In this document: positions 1 to 7,164 of the stretch, in pieces
Layout: the number at the start of each line of letters is the position of its first letter
How positions within the stretch are numbered: the first letter of the stretch is position 1
Program-made: the position numbers and the translations under genes
The notes under the pieces: generated by a model
The model's input: only the letters and a program-made list of their open reading frames with translations
Databases searched by the model: none
Told to the model about the DNA's origin: nothing
Assembly (NCBI GenBank): GCA_964599915.1
Contig: CAZRHR010000084.1
Coordinates: forward strand, 1 to 9,672
Direction: 5' to 3'
Source of the DNA: CAZRHR01 sp964599915
GTDB taxonomy: Bacteria > Bacteroidota > Bacteroidia > CAIKAF01
DNA length: 9,672 nt

Positions 1-245
1 AAAAAGATTTCGACCGATTCACACATATTTTCGTGATGGATGCCAGCAATTATCAAGATGTGATGCGCTTGGCCAGACACGAACGGGATCAGGAAAAAGT
101 GCAGTTTTTAACCCAAGCGGCTTGGCCGGGTGAGAACCGCACAGTGCCAGACCCGTGGTTCGGAAAAGAAGAAGGATTTGCCAGCGTGGCCCAATTGATT
201 CAAACGTCTTGTGTGGCCATTTTACAAAAATTGAAACACCCATGA
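1..245 (+). CDS. Low-molecular-weight protein tyrosine phosphatase, C-terminal part (cut by window edge)
   Basis: The frame is open from base 3 and gives 80 residues up to TGA at 243-245. It reads KDFDRFTHIFVMDASN, then a helical stretch, then VPDPWFGKEEGF. Both blocks are hallmarks of the LMW-PTP (arsenate reductase-like) family: the 'F..I..MD.SN' strand-turn, and the 'PDP(W/Y)(F/Y)G' loop whose Asp is the general acid in phosphotyrosine ester hydrolysis. Family members are about 150 residues, so the N-terminal half with the CX5R phosphate-binding loop lies outside the window. An internal GTG/ATG near base 33 falls inside the conserved strand, so it is not the true start. It is a cytoplasmic enzyme that removes phosphate from protein tyrosines or small substrates; the substrate cannot be inferred. 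Its last codons overlap the following methyltransferase start by 4 nt (ATGA), suggesting one transcript and coupled translation. Confidence 0.88.
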   Translation, partial: KDFDRFTHIFVMDASNYQDVMRLARHERDQEKVQFLTQAAWPGENRTVPDPWFGKEEGFASVAQLIQTSCVAILQKLKHP

Positions 246-946
246 GCGGACGCATTTTCATGGTGCCGAACAATATTTCGGACAACCGAGATCTTCCTTT
301 TCCTGAACACCAGTGGGAGCAAATTAAACAGGTGAAATTGTGGATTGGAGAAACGCCCAAAGCCTGTATGCGCATGATTTCCAAACTGGCACCGGAAGTG
401 GAAACGGAGTGCTTTTTCCCTGTAAAAAATCCCTTAACAGAAGAAGAACAGCAGCAATTGCTTTTTCGCGTTTAACAGGGCGAAGATTTGGCCATCATTT
501 CCGATGCAGGCTGCCCCGGCATCGCCGACCCGGGTTCGCAATGGGTCTTGCAAGCCCATCAATGGCAAATTCCTGTCATTCCCCTGACAGGACCTTGTAG
601 TTTCCTTTTGGCTTTAATGGCCTCAGGATTAAATTGTCAGCATTTTACTTTTCATGGCTATTTGCCCAGAGAAAACAAAGCCATGACCGAAAAAATTCGA
701 GCCATGGAGCGTGCCCTACGGCTCGAAGGCAGCACCCATATTTTTATGGAAGCCCCACACCGCAACGAAGGGTTGTTTCAAAGTATTTTACAGACCTGTG
801 CAACCGATACCCTGCTTCACATTTCCTGTAATTTGCAGCAACATGGCGCCTGGAGCAAAACCTTACGGATCGATCAGTGGCGAAGCACCAAAGTCCACAT
901 TCAGAAAAAAGAAGTGGTATTTATTCTGGGAAAAGACCTCAAATAA
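242..946 (+). pseudogene. RsmI-like tetrapyrrole-methylase-family SAM methyltransferase, interrupted by an in-frame TAA
   Basis: From ATG 242 the frame reads 77 codons (MSGRIFMVPNNISDN...), meets TAA at 473-475, and continues in the same frame for 156 codons to TAA at 944-946. The part after the stop has the strongest family signals: ISDAGCPGIADPG (codons 86-98) and a GPCSF loop (codons 117-121), both typical of the SAM-binding tetrapyrrole methylase fold. They resemble RsmI, which 2'-O-methylates 16S rRNA C1402. The joined length of about 234 codons fits the short Bacteroidota form, which is smaller than E. coli RsmI (about 286); its substrate is not known to me. One base change would close the gap, since the codon sits just before QGEDLAIISDAG, where the family has a variable residue. 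A recent nonsense mutation, a sequencing error, or restart at TTG 488 (with AGGG at 477-480 ahead) are all possible. It starts inside the phosphatase stop codon. Confidence 0.82.
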
Positions 947-983
947 AACGAACCGACTTTCCTAAGAGAGAAAGGCAACCCAT

Positions 984-1424
984 CTACCGTTTCAGGGTCG
1001 ATTCATACAAGGAGATCCAATCCTTTACGGTCATTTTCTGGAGCAACTCCCCGATTAGGGAAAATGGAATATCAGAGGTCTTTTTAAACCGAACACAGCT
1101 TTTTCCCATATCCAACTTCTTTGGGGCGTGTTTTGGAAATTCCTGCATCCACCATTCCAGAAGTGAAGGATTGGCATAAAGACCCATGTGGTAAAGGTGA
1201 ATGCCGTTTTTTTGTGAGACCACGGTAATCCATGGTAAAGGGTCGCTCGGTTTACAATGGTAACCCGCAGGATAAAGGCCATGCGGCACAACCACATCGA
1301 TGCCTCCTTGTCGCAATCTTATGTCGAAACCCTGAGGCAGATTTTGGGTCATAAGCCGATGAAATTGTTCAAAAGCAGACATCCGATCTTCCGGAAATTG
1401 TGCGAGAAAATCATTGATTTGCAT
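984..1424 (-). CDS. DUF1801 family protein
   Basis: This 146-residue protein starts at ATG 1424 and ends with TAG. It matches the DUF1801 (YdhG-like) fold by pattern: an N-terminal helix (NDFLAQFPEDRMSAFEQFHRL), a short strand with VVVPHGLYPAGYHC, paired strands WITVVSQKNGIHLYHMGLY, then a helix-rich C-terminus with the conserved 'K.....GKSCVRFKK..DIP...I..L' block at residues 100-130. There is no signal peptide or membrane segment, so it should be cytoplasmic. The family is compact and not enzymatically characterised, and I assign no function. It converges on the methyltransferase with a 37-nt gap and no clear terminator between them. It lies downstream of the terminator that ends the seven-gene run, and a TAnnTTTG-like element lies about 40 nt before its start, so it is probably transcribed alone. 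Confidence 0.82.
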   Translation of the reverse strand: MQINDFLAQFPEDRMSAFEQFHRLMTQNLPQGFDIRLRQGGIDVVVPHGLYPAGYHCKPSDPLPWITVVSQKNGIHLYHMGLYANPSLLEWWMQEFPKHAPKKLDMGKSCVRFKKTSDIPFSLIGELLQKMTVKDWISLYESTLKR

Positions 1425-1460
1425 GGGCGAGTACTTCTAATGAAAAGGACTTTATTTCAT

Positions 1461-1468
1461 CAAAAATA
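1461..1468 (-). promoter_or_regulatory. Candidate -7 element for the DUF1801 gene
   Basis: The - strand reads TATTTTTG, an exact fit to the Bacteroidota -7 consensus TAnnTTTG. It lies about 37 nt upstream of the DUF1801 start, which would give a leader of about 30 nt. No convincing TTTG -33 element is seen at 19-21 nt upstream, and the region is AT-rich, so a chance match is possible. Confidence 0.35.
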
Positions 1469-1532
1469 GGCAAAACAGGAAAAAGGGAGCTAAGGAATAA
1501 AAGGCGATAACAGTAGGAAGCGTATAAACAAA

Positions 1533-1557
1533 AAAACGCCCCGAGTTGGGGCGTTTT
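1533..1557 (-). terminator. Rho-independent terminator of the bamD-to-lipoprotein run
   Basis: AAAACGCCCC (1533-1542) and GGGGCGTTTT (1548-1557) form a perfect 10-bp stem around a 5-nt loop (GAGTT). On the - strand the hairpin runs straight into seven T residues, which fits termination 18-42 nt past the lipoprotein stop. On the + strand the T run is only four long, so it is mainly a - strand terminator. It separates the operon from the DUF1801 gene. Confidence 0.9.
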
Positions 1558-1574
1558 CAAAATGTTGAGTGGGA

Positions 1575-2159
1575 TTATCTTTGGATGTAGCAGCCAAACA
1601 CAAAACGGTACTGATAAAACAAAGAATCTCCGGAAAGGCCTGCCGTGGCAATAGGGTTATTCACACCGGTGCGGATAATAAAATCAGCAGAGTCACTGAA
1701 TACAGGAAACTTTAAATCCAAATGATTCAAGTTCAGCGCAACAGAATCAACCAAGGCTTCAGGATAGAAACTGGGCGTACCGGTAAAACCAGATCCACCT
1801 GGCATTTTTTCATGGAATGCGATGCTAAAGAATTTAGAATTCTCTGGCCAAATCTCAAAGAAAGACTTACGAACCAACCATAATCCTGTATCAGGAGTAA
1901 CGGCTTCAATGCCTGCATACTCAATGAAGAAACCTCTTACTTCTTCAGGGGTAAACTGAAGCGTTCCTGCGGCTGAACGCACAGAATCCATGAAAGTTGC
2001 ATGGGGAATAAGAATAACATAATCTTTGTAGGACTGGTTAGAATCACGAAGAATAGCCTGGTTTACGGTAAAGGTCACTTTAAATTCCTCCCGATCCGAA
2101 GAGCAAGCAGTGGTTAATAGCAAAAGTCCTGCGGCAGCAGTCAAAAATAGATTTCTCAT
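1575..2159 (-). CDS. Uncharacterised lipoprotein downstream of fabI
   Basis: The 194-residue product begins MRNLFLTAAAGLLLLTTAC, a short lipoprotein signal with the lipid-accepting Cys at residue 19. The residue at -3 is Thr, slightly off the strict lipobox but acceptable for this phylum. Directly after the Cys comes SSDREE, an acidic patch that resembles the export signal sending some Bacteroidota lipoproteins to the cell surface; that localisation is inferred. The mature part looks beta-rich, with alternating polar and hydrophobic strands and repeated DS(V/A)/DSLF turns, and ends FVFGCYIQR. I recognise no family. The ATG overlaps the fabI stop by 4 nt (ATGA), so translation is probably coupled to fabI. 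It is the last gene before the terminator. Confidence 0.85.
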   Translation of the reverse strand: MRNLFLTAAAGLLLLTTACSSDREEFKVTFTVNQAILRDSNQSYKDYVILIPHATFMDSVRSAAGTLQFTPEEVRGFFIEYAGIEAVTPDTGLWLVRKSFFEIWPENSKFFSIAFHEKMPGGSGFTGTPSFYPEALVDSVALNLNHLDLKFPVFSDSADFIIRTGVNNPIATAGLSGDSLFYQYRFVFGCYIQR

Positions 2160-2977
2160 GGAGTTTGAAGGTTATTCATTTGTTGCATTAAATCGGCACT
2201 AATGCCCATAGAGGAGAATCCTCCATCGTGATATAGGTTTTGCATGGTCACCATGCGTGTGTAGTCAGAGAACAAGCTGATGCAATAATCGGCACAAGCA
2301 CTTGCGCTGGCGTTTCCGAGGGGCGACATGCGGTCGGCATAATCAAAAAAGGCATCAAATCCGCCAACACCGGTTCCCGCCGTGGTTTTGGTAGGACTTT
2401 GGCTGATGGTGTTTACACGCACTTTATTTTTTATGCCGTAATGGTATCCGAAACTGCGTGCAATTCCTTCTAAAATAGCTTTTGCCTCAGCCATATCAGA
2501 ATAATCGGGGAAGGTGCGTTGGGCAGCGATATAACTTAGGCCAAGAATGGAACCCCATTCGGCCATGGCATCCATTTTATATGCGGTTTGAATCATTTTA
2601 TGAAAACTCACCGCAGAAATATCAATACTTTTTAGGTACCAATCGTAATTTAAATCCGTGTAAGCACGACCTTTTCTTACGTTGGGAGACATGCCAATGG
2701 AATGTAAAACAAAATCCATAGGTCCACCTAGGTTTTCCATGGCTGTGGCGTACAACTTTTCCCAATCTTCGGTCAAAGTAGCGTCAGCACCAACCACAAT
2801 GGCACCCGTTTGTTCGGCCAGCTCATTGATTTTTCCCATGCGCAATGCTACGGGAGCATTAGACAGCACAATAGAAGCACCCTCAGCTTTGCACTTGAGG
2901 GCCACCTGCCACGCAATAGAATTTTCATCTAAAGCACCGGTGATAATTCCTTTTTTTCCTTTTAACAATCCGCTCAT
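2156..2977 (-). CDS. fabI: Enoyl-[acyl-carrier-protein] reductase (NADH)
   Basis: FabI catalyses the last, NAD(P)H-dependent step of each round of type II fatty acid elongation, reducing trans-2-enoyl-ACP in the cytoplasm. The chosen start is ATG 2977 (MSGLLKGKKGIITGA), giving 273 residues. A TTG at 3001 would add eight residues (MQNKPPYR) unlike the family N-terminus. The protein is an atypical SDR: the GALDENSIAW nucleotide loop replaces the usual GxxxGxG, LHSIGMSP is at 91-98, and the catalytic set is Tyr149, Tyr159 and Lys166, with the Y-x6-K and Y-x9-Y spacings of E. coli FabI (Tyr146, Tyr156, Lys163). The TISQSPTKTTAG block near 200 forms the substrate-binding region. It starts 30 nt after the recN stop and overlaps the lipoprotein gene by 4 nt. 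No residue is out of place. Confidence 0.96.
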   Translation of the reverse strand: MSGLLKGKKGIITGALDENSIAWQVALKCKAEGASIVLSNAPVALRMGKINELAEQTGAIVVGADATLTEDWEKLYATAMENLGGPMDFVLHSIGMSPNVRKGRAYTDLNYDWYLKSIDISAVSFHKMIQTAYKMDAMAEWGSILGLSYIAAQRTFPDYSDMAEAKAILEGIARSFGYHYGIKNKVRVNTISQSPTKTTAGTGVGGFDAFFDYADRMSPLGNASASACADYCISLFSDYTRMVTMQNLYHDGGFSSMGISADLMQQMNNLQTP

Positions 2978-3007
2978 GCGGTACGGGGGTTTATTCTGCA
3001 AAGAAAA

Positions 3008-4666
3008 CTAATTTATTTGTATTCCAAGCAGGGTTTTAGCATTTTCTATGGCTGAGGCTGTGATGGTTTCACCGCTTAACAACCTGGCAATCTCTTGAAT
3101 ACGCCCTGTTTCTTCAAGTTTTAAAATGCGTGTAAAAGATTTATTTTGGTTAAATTCTTTTTTAACCACAAAGTGTTGATGACCCTTTGCCGCCACTTGG
3201 GGTAAATGAGAAATAACGATAATCTGCGCATTTTCAGACATCAAAGCTAAAATCTCGCCCATTTTATCCGCCACCGGTCCGCTTACCCCTGTATCCACTT
3301 CATCGAACAAAAGTGTAGGAAATAGTTTCTTGTGTGCGACCAGGCGTTTTAAACACAACATGAAACGGGAAACTTCTCCACCGGAAGCTGTTTTAGAAAT
3401 TTCGCCCATGGGCATGCCCGGATTGGCAGAAAACAAAAAACCGACTTTGTCTTGTCCCTGTGGACCCAACTGCTCCGCAGTTGCCAGTTGCACGTCCAAA
3501 CGGGCACCTTGCATACCAAGTTGCGCAAGCATGGGCAATACATCCGCCGTCAGCTTCTGTGCGGCCCTTTTTCTATTTTCCGTGAGTTGGTTCGCTTTGG
3601 CTTGGGCAGCATCCGATAAGCGCGTTACCTCTTGAGTAAGCCAAAGTATCCGCTCTTCGTTATGTTGATCGGAGGCCATGGACTCCTCCCAGCTTTTCAC
3701 CAGGGAAAAGGCTTCTTCTTCCGTTTGGATTTGGTGCTTCCGGCAAAACTGATACCAGGCATTTAGCTTTTCATCTATTTCGGCCAAAGCCCGGGGATCT
3801 ACTTCCGTTTGAGACAACCAACCCTGTAACTCAGCCTGAATATCACGCAATTCAATCCAAATCGAAGCTAATCTATCCTTTTCTTTTTCAATGCCAGGCA
3901 CCCAACCAGAAATCTTTTCGAGGGTTTGGGACATACGCCGCATTTGGATGAGGCCTCCGTCGTCCTCTCCATCTAACCGCTCCAACACCGACATCAACGC
4001 CTGCTGAATTTGCTCTGCATGCCCAAGGGTCTTTTGTTGTTGCTCCAAATGAGCTAAATCGCCTTCTTTCCAAGCTAAATTTGCCCACTCAGACAACTGA
4101 AAGGCCATAAAATCCTTTTCTCGAACGGCCTGTAAGCGTGTTTGCTGAAGCGTTTCCAATTCTTTGGCCAAGGATTTCCAGCTTCCAAAAAGGGTGGCAT
4201 ACTCCGCTAGATACGCTTGATTTTCAGCCAACACATCCAAAACCTCTAAACGAAAATCCTGTGCACGCAACAAAAGATGTTCGTGTTGGGCATGAATATC
4301 TAAAAGTGATTGGGTCAGGTCCCTCAGCTGTTGAAGACTTACAGGCGAGTCATTGACGAAAGCCCGTGATTTCCCATTAGGCCAAATCTCACGGCGCAGA
4401 ATGGTCAAGGGCTCAAACACAAGTCCTAATGCTTCAAATTGTGCGGAAAAAGAAGCTGGATTCAGGTCGAAATGGGCTTCAATCACGCATTTTTCTTCGG
4501 CTACCGTAACGCCCTCAGCGCGGTTTCCCATGACCAATCCCAGGGCGCCAAGTAAAATGGATTTTCCAGCACCTGTTTCACCTGTGATTATATTCAGCCC
4601 GGGCCCAAAGTGTAGGGTGGCCGATTCAATGAGGGCAAAATGTCGGATGTCTAAGCATTGCAACAT
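3008..4666 (-). CDS. recN: DNA repair protein RecN (SMC-like ATPase)
   Basis: RecN is an SMC-type ATPase that acts early in recombinational repair of double-strand breaks, gathering DNA ends. The 552-residue length matches the family (E. coli 553). The N-terminus reads MLQCLDIRHFALIESATLHF, then Walker A GETGAGKS at 29-36. The middle (about 150-370) is rich in Glu, Gln, Leu and Lys heptad-like stretches, as expected for the two coiled-coil arms. The C-terminal half-ATPase has the ABC signature SGGEVSRFML at 428-437, Walker B TLLFDEVDTG (Asp455, Glu456) and VISHLPQVA with the switch His487. The start is ATG 4666, 20 nt after the DUF4835 stop. It looks intact. No LexA/SOS-type operator is visible, and the packing suggests it is expressed with its neighbours. 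Confidence 0.97.
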   Translation of the reverse strand: MLQCLDIRHFALIESATLHFGPGLNIITGETGAGKSILLGALGLVMGNRAEGVTVAEEKCVIEAHFDLNPASFSAQFEALGLVFEPLTILRREIWPNGKSRAFVNDSPVSLQQLRDLTQSLLDIHAQHEHLLLRAQDFRLEVLDVLAENQAYLAEYATLFGSWKSLAKELETLQQTRLQAVREKDFMAFQLSEWANLAWKEGDLAHLEQQQKTLGHAEQIQQALMSVLERLDGEDDGGLIQMRRMSQTLEKISGWVPGIEKEKDRLASIWIELRDIQAELQGWLSQTEVDPRALAEIDEKLNAWYQFCRKHQIQTEEEAFSLVKSWEESMASDQHNEERILWLTQEVTRLSDAAQAKANQLTENRKRAAQKLTADVLPMLAQLGMQGARLDVQLATAEQLGPQGQDKVGFLFSANPGMPMGEISKTASGGEVSRFMLCLKRLVAHKKLFPTLLFDEVDTGVSGPVADKMGEILALMSENAQIIVISHLPQVAAKGHQHFVVKKEFNQNKSFTRILKLEETGRIQEIARLLSGETITASAIENAKTLLGIQIN

Positions 4667-4686
4667 GATGCAAAGGTAGCATGAAA

Positions 4687-5610
4687 CTAACGCACTAACT
4701 CATCATATTTGGCACTTTGTGCCGGATCTACTTTTTTCAAAACAGGCAGCATGGTCGCTTTCTCCGCAGGATCAGAAGTCCGGAGCAAAGCCAAGATTTC
4801 ATTACGCTTCGCGTTAAAGAATAACTGAAGTAAAAAGGAGTTGGGACGTTGATTCCAAACAGCCTGAAGTTGTTTTAACGACTCAAGGGCTTTTGCACGG
4901 GCCTTGGTCATGTCCAGGTCCATTTGGTCAAAACCTTCCCGATGGTAGGTGTACATGAGCGAACGTAAGGGTTTGAAAGCCGCATTCAAATAATCGTTGA
5001 CCATCCAATACCGATTGGAATTTCCTTGGGTTGGCTGCCAACCGCGATCGGCAATGGTTTGGGCATTGTTTACCACATTCAAGGCTTTGTTCAATACATC
5101 GGTACCGCCCTCCGGTGCAAAAGTGTCCATGTCTAAACCAATGATCATATAGGCATAAAAAGCAAAAACAGAAGTTAAATTGCTCAATGCGGCATTGTCG
5201 CTGAACAAAAGTTGTTGAAAAGGAATGTATTGAAAAGTAAAATCATCATCCAAGTGATTGAGTAGCGGGCTGTCATAAGTGGAATTATACACCCTCCGTT
5301 GGGCGATGATGGTGACTGCACCCCGATACCGATCCGGAATCACTTTGTCTGCATTGTCTTTTTCTTGTGCGGTAACATTGATAAAAATCTGACATTCAAT
5401 TTTTTCATGCTCTTCATAACTGTCATCAGTCCACTTAGTGTTGTTCATAAACTCCGTCAGTCCCGTTTGTAAGGCGTCGAACACAGACCGGTCCACTTGG
5501 GCAATTTGATTGGAATTAACCACCACTTTACATCGCAATTCCTGAGAAAACAAGGAACCGCTGAACACCCAAAGAAGGGGAAAAAGAAGATTAAGAAGTT
5601 TCTTTTGCAT
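4687..5610 (-). CDS. porD: DUF4835 / PorD-like secreted or periplasmic protein (type IX secretion-linked)
   Basis: The protein starts at ATG 5610 (MQKKLLNLLFPLLWVF), which gives a clean signal peptide with likely cleavage after SLFSQ, near residue 23. A TTG at 5622 only adds MPLF. The 307-residue product matches the DUF4835 family by pattern: early 'QELRCKVVVN', 'LTEFMNNTKWTDD', 'RRVYNSTYDSPLLN', 'YAYMIIGLDMDTFAPEGG', 'NRYWMVNDYLN', and a closing 'RPNSFLLQLFFNAKRNEIL'. DUF4835 proteins are annotated as PorD in type IX secretion systems; the family assignment is firm and the molecular role is less so. Most of the body looks like a periplasmic alpha/beta domain with no further membrane segment. 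The start codon lies inside coaBC (20-nt overlap), and recN follows after 20 nt. Confidence 0.88.
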   Translation of the reverse strand: MQKKLLNLLFPLLWVFSGSLFSQELRCKVVVNSNQIAQVDRSVFDALQTGLTEFMNNTKWTDDSYEEHEKIECQIFINVTAQEKDNADKVIPDRYRGAVTIIAQRRVYNSTYDSPLLNHLDDDFTFQYIPFQQLLFSDNAALSNLTSVFAFYAYMIIGLDMDTFAPEGGTDVLNKALNVVNNAQTIADRGWQPTQGNSNRYWMVNDYLNAAFKPLRSLMYTYHREGFDQMDLDMTKARAKALESLKQLQAVWNQRPNSFLLQLFFNAKRNEILALLRTSDPAEKATMLPVLKKVDPAQSAKYDELVR

Positions 5611-6802
5611 GAATAAAGGCAATAAGTTGATGTGCCAGTGTCGTTTTTGAGCCGTAGGGTAAAACCCAGTTTCCTTCGGGACTTACCAAAGTGATTTCAT
5701 TGGTATCGCTACCAAAACCTGTGCCTAGATCGGGTTGATGAAGGTTTAGGCAAATATAATCAGCGTTTTTTCGGCGACATTTTTCTTGGGCATGTTTCAA
5801 TCCGTCGGAGGTTTCCAAAGCAAATCCCACCACTACCGTTCCTTTTTTCCGTTGATGACCTACCGTAGCCAAAATATCCGGATTTTCTGTCAAGGCAATG
5901 GCGTCTAGTGCGACTTGGTCCTTTTTCAGTTTTTCTGTGGCAGGATGCGAAGGCCTTTTATCGGCAACTGCGGCGGCAAAGAAAAACCAATCGGCTTCTT
6001 CCTGGTGTATCAAAACCGCTTGGAGCATGTCTTGCGCGGTTTCTACTTGCAGATACACCTCCGGTTCAAACGAAGGCTGAACCGGTGCGGGCCCCGTAAT
6101 AAAAATGACTTTAGCACCTTGAGCTTTTGCTGCTTCTGCCAGTGCAGCACCCATTTTCCCGGAGGAGTGATTTGAAATAAATCGGACAGGGTCAATGGGC
6201 TCTCTGGTAGGGCCACTGGTAATCAATACCGTTTTTCCTTCCAAAAGACCGGGGGCATGCTGAAAAAAAGATTGAACATGTTGGAGCAATTCCTCTGGTT
6301 CAGGAAGTCGCCCCTCTCCTACTAAACCGGAAGCCAGCGGTCCATGCGCCGCAGGAATGATATGGCACCCATCTTGCGCCAGTTGGTTCAGATTGCGTTT
6401 AACGGCAGGATGCAGGTACATGTCATGGTCCATGGCGGGCGCAATCATCACCGGACAACGAGCAGAAAGGTAAACACCTGCTAAAAAATGAGGCGCTGCT
6501 CCTTGGGCCAAATGGTGAAGCGTTTCAGCGGAAGCCGGCGCAACAATAAATAAATCGGCCCAACAGCCCCATGCAACATGGTTATGCCATTGGTTGGGGT
6601 TTTCCTCTTTGGTCCAATCCATGGCCACCGAATGTCCGGACAAAGTTTCCAGCACCAAAGGAGAAACAAAATGCGCGGCGGAAGGGGTCATAACGACCCT
6701 CACCTGCGCCCCTTCCTGCAATAGTAGACGTAAAAAAATAGGCGCTTTGTAGGCTGAAATAGACCCACAAACGCCTAAAATAATTTTCTTTCCCCGAAGC
6801 AT
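5591..6802 (-). CDS. coaBC: Bifunctional phosphopantothenoylcysteine decarboxylase / phosphopantothenate-cysteine ligase
   Basis: CoaBC makes 4'-phosphopantetheine in two steps of coenzyme A synthesis: CoaB joins cysteine to 4'-phosphopantothenate using CTP, and the FMN-dependent CoaC decarboxylates the product. The start is ATG 6802 (MLRGKKIILGVCGSISAYK), giving 403 residues. Upstream in-frame codons run through rpoZ and encode unrelated sequence. CoaC covers about 1-185: the flavin loop GVCGSISAYK, His75 in HNHVAW, then PAMDHDMY. CoaB covers about 190-403: TSGPTREPIDPVRFISNHSSGKMG, AAVADKRP and the lysine-rich KLKK at 291-294. By direct numbering, E. coli Asn125 and Cys158 of CoaC are Asp125 and Ser158 here, a pattern I believe is usual in this phylum. 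It follows rpoZ by 10 nt and overlaps the DUF4835 start by 20 nt. Confidence 0.95.
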   Translation of the reverse strand: MLRGKKIILGVCGSISAYKAPIFLRLLLQEGAQVRVVMTPSAAHFVSPLVLETLSGHSVAMDWTKEENPNQWHNHVAWGCWADLFIVAPASAETLHHLAQGAAPHFLAGVYLSARCPVMIAPAMDHDMYLHPAVKRNLNQLAQDGCHIIPAAHGPLASGLVGEGRLPEPEELLQHVQSFFQHAPGLLEGKTVLITSGPTREPIDPVRFISNHSSGKMGAALAEAAKAQGAKVIFITGPAPVQPSFEPEVYLQVETAQDMLQAVLIHQEEADWFFFAAAVADKRPSHPATEKLKKDQVALDAIALTENPDILATVGHQRKKGTVVVGFALETSDGLKHAQEKCRRKNADYICLNLHQPDLGTGFGSDTNEITLVSPEGNWVLPYGSKTTLAHQLIAFIHAKETS

Positions 6803-6812
6803 GGGGAACTGA

Positions 6813-7163
6813 TTATGCGTTGTCTTCTCCCTCGGAAGCCTTTCCAGTATCCGGGTTACGGAAATAGATTTGATTTTCCAACCATTCTTGGTAGGCAATC
6901 GAATGGGCTTTGGGAAGTTTTTCGTAGAAACGAGAAATCTCGATTTGCTCGCGATTTTCAAGCACTTCTTCGAGGTTGTCTGTTTGGCTTACAAAATCTT
7001 GAAGTTTGATTTGAACCTCTTCCTTGATTTTTACCTGAATTTGGCTCGCGCGTCGGCTGATTACAGATAAAGACTCATAGATATTGGCAGTGTGCCGATC
7101 CAGTTGGGTAATGTCCCTAGTAATGGTAGAAATCTCAGCAGAAGATTTACGAATATTGGCCAT
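6813..7163 (-). CDS. rpoZ: DNA-directed RNA polymerase omega subunit, Bacteroidota type
   Basis: Omega is the small RNA polymerase subunit that wraps the C-terminal end of beta-prime and helps assembly. The 116-residue protein (MANIRKSSAEISTITRDI...) is longer and more divergent than the roughly 90-residue E. coli form. It keeps the core helix pattern 'NIYESLSVISRRASQIQ' at about 27-43, followed by the Bacteroidota-specific block 'LEEVLENREQIEISRFYEKLPK' and a 'QIYFRNPDT' tail ending in a charged stretch. The position between bamD and coaBC supports the call, as does the rpoZ-coaBC neighbourhood seen in other bacteria. The start is ATG 7163, one base after the bamD TAA, and the stop is 10 nt before coaBC. 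Confidence 0.9.
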   Translation of the reverse strand: MANIRKSSAEISTITRDITQLDRHTANIYESLSVISRRASQIQVKIKEEVQIKLQDFVSQTDNLEEVLENREQIEISRFYEKLPKAHSIAYQEWLENQIYFRNPDTGKASEGEDNA

Positions 7164-7164
7164 G

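Noticed and set aside
957..974. CTTTC...GAAAG inverted pair in the gap between the methyltransferase and DUF1801 genes
   Set aside because: A five-base stem with an eight-base loop and no T run on either side; too weak to call a terminator.
2978..3001. Longer FabI starting at TTG 3001
   Set aside because: The eight added residues (MQNKPPYR) do not resemble FabI N-termini, and ATG 2977 gives the standard MSGLLKGKKG start.
3330..3635. Open frames of 60-110 codons antisense to recN, fabI and coaBC
   Set aside because: They are shadows of strong coding sequence on the other strand, with no start context or family features.
6803..6961. Longer CoaBC with 53 extra N-terminal residues
   Set aside because: The extension is read out of frame through rpoZ and has no domain character; ATG 6802 gives the usual flavin-loop start.
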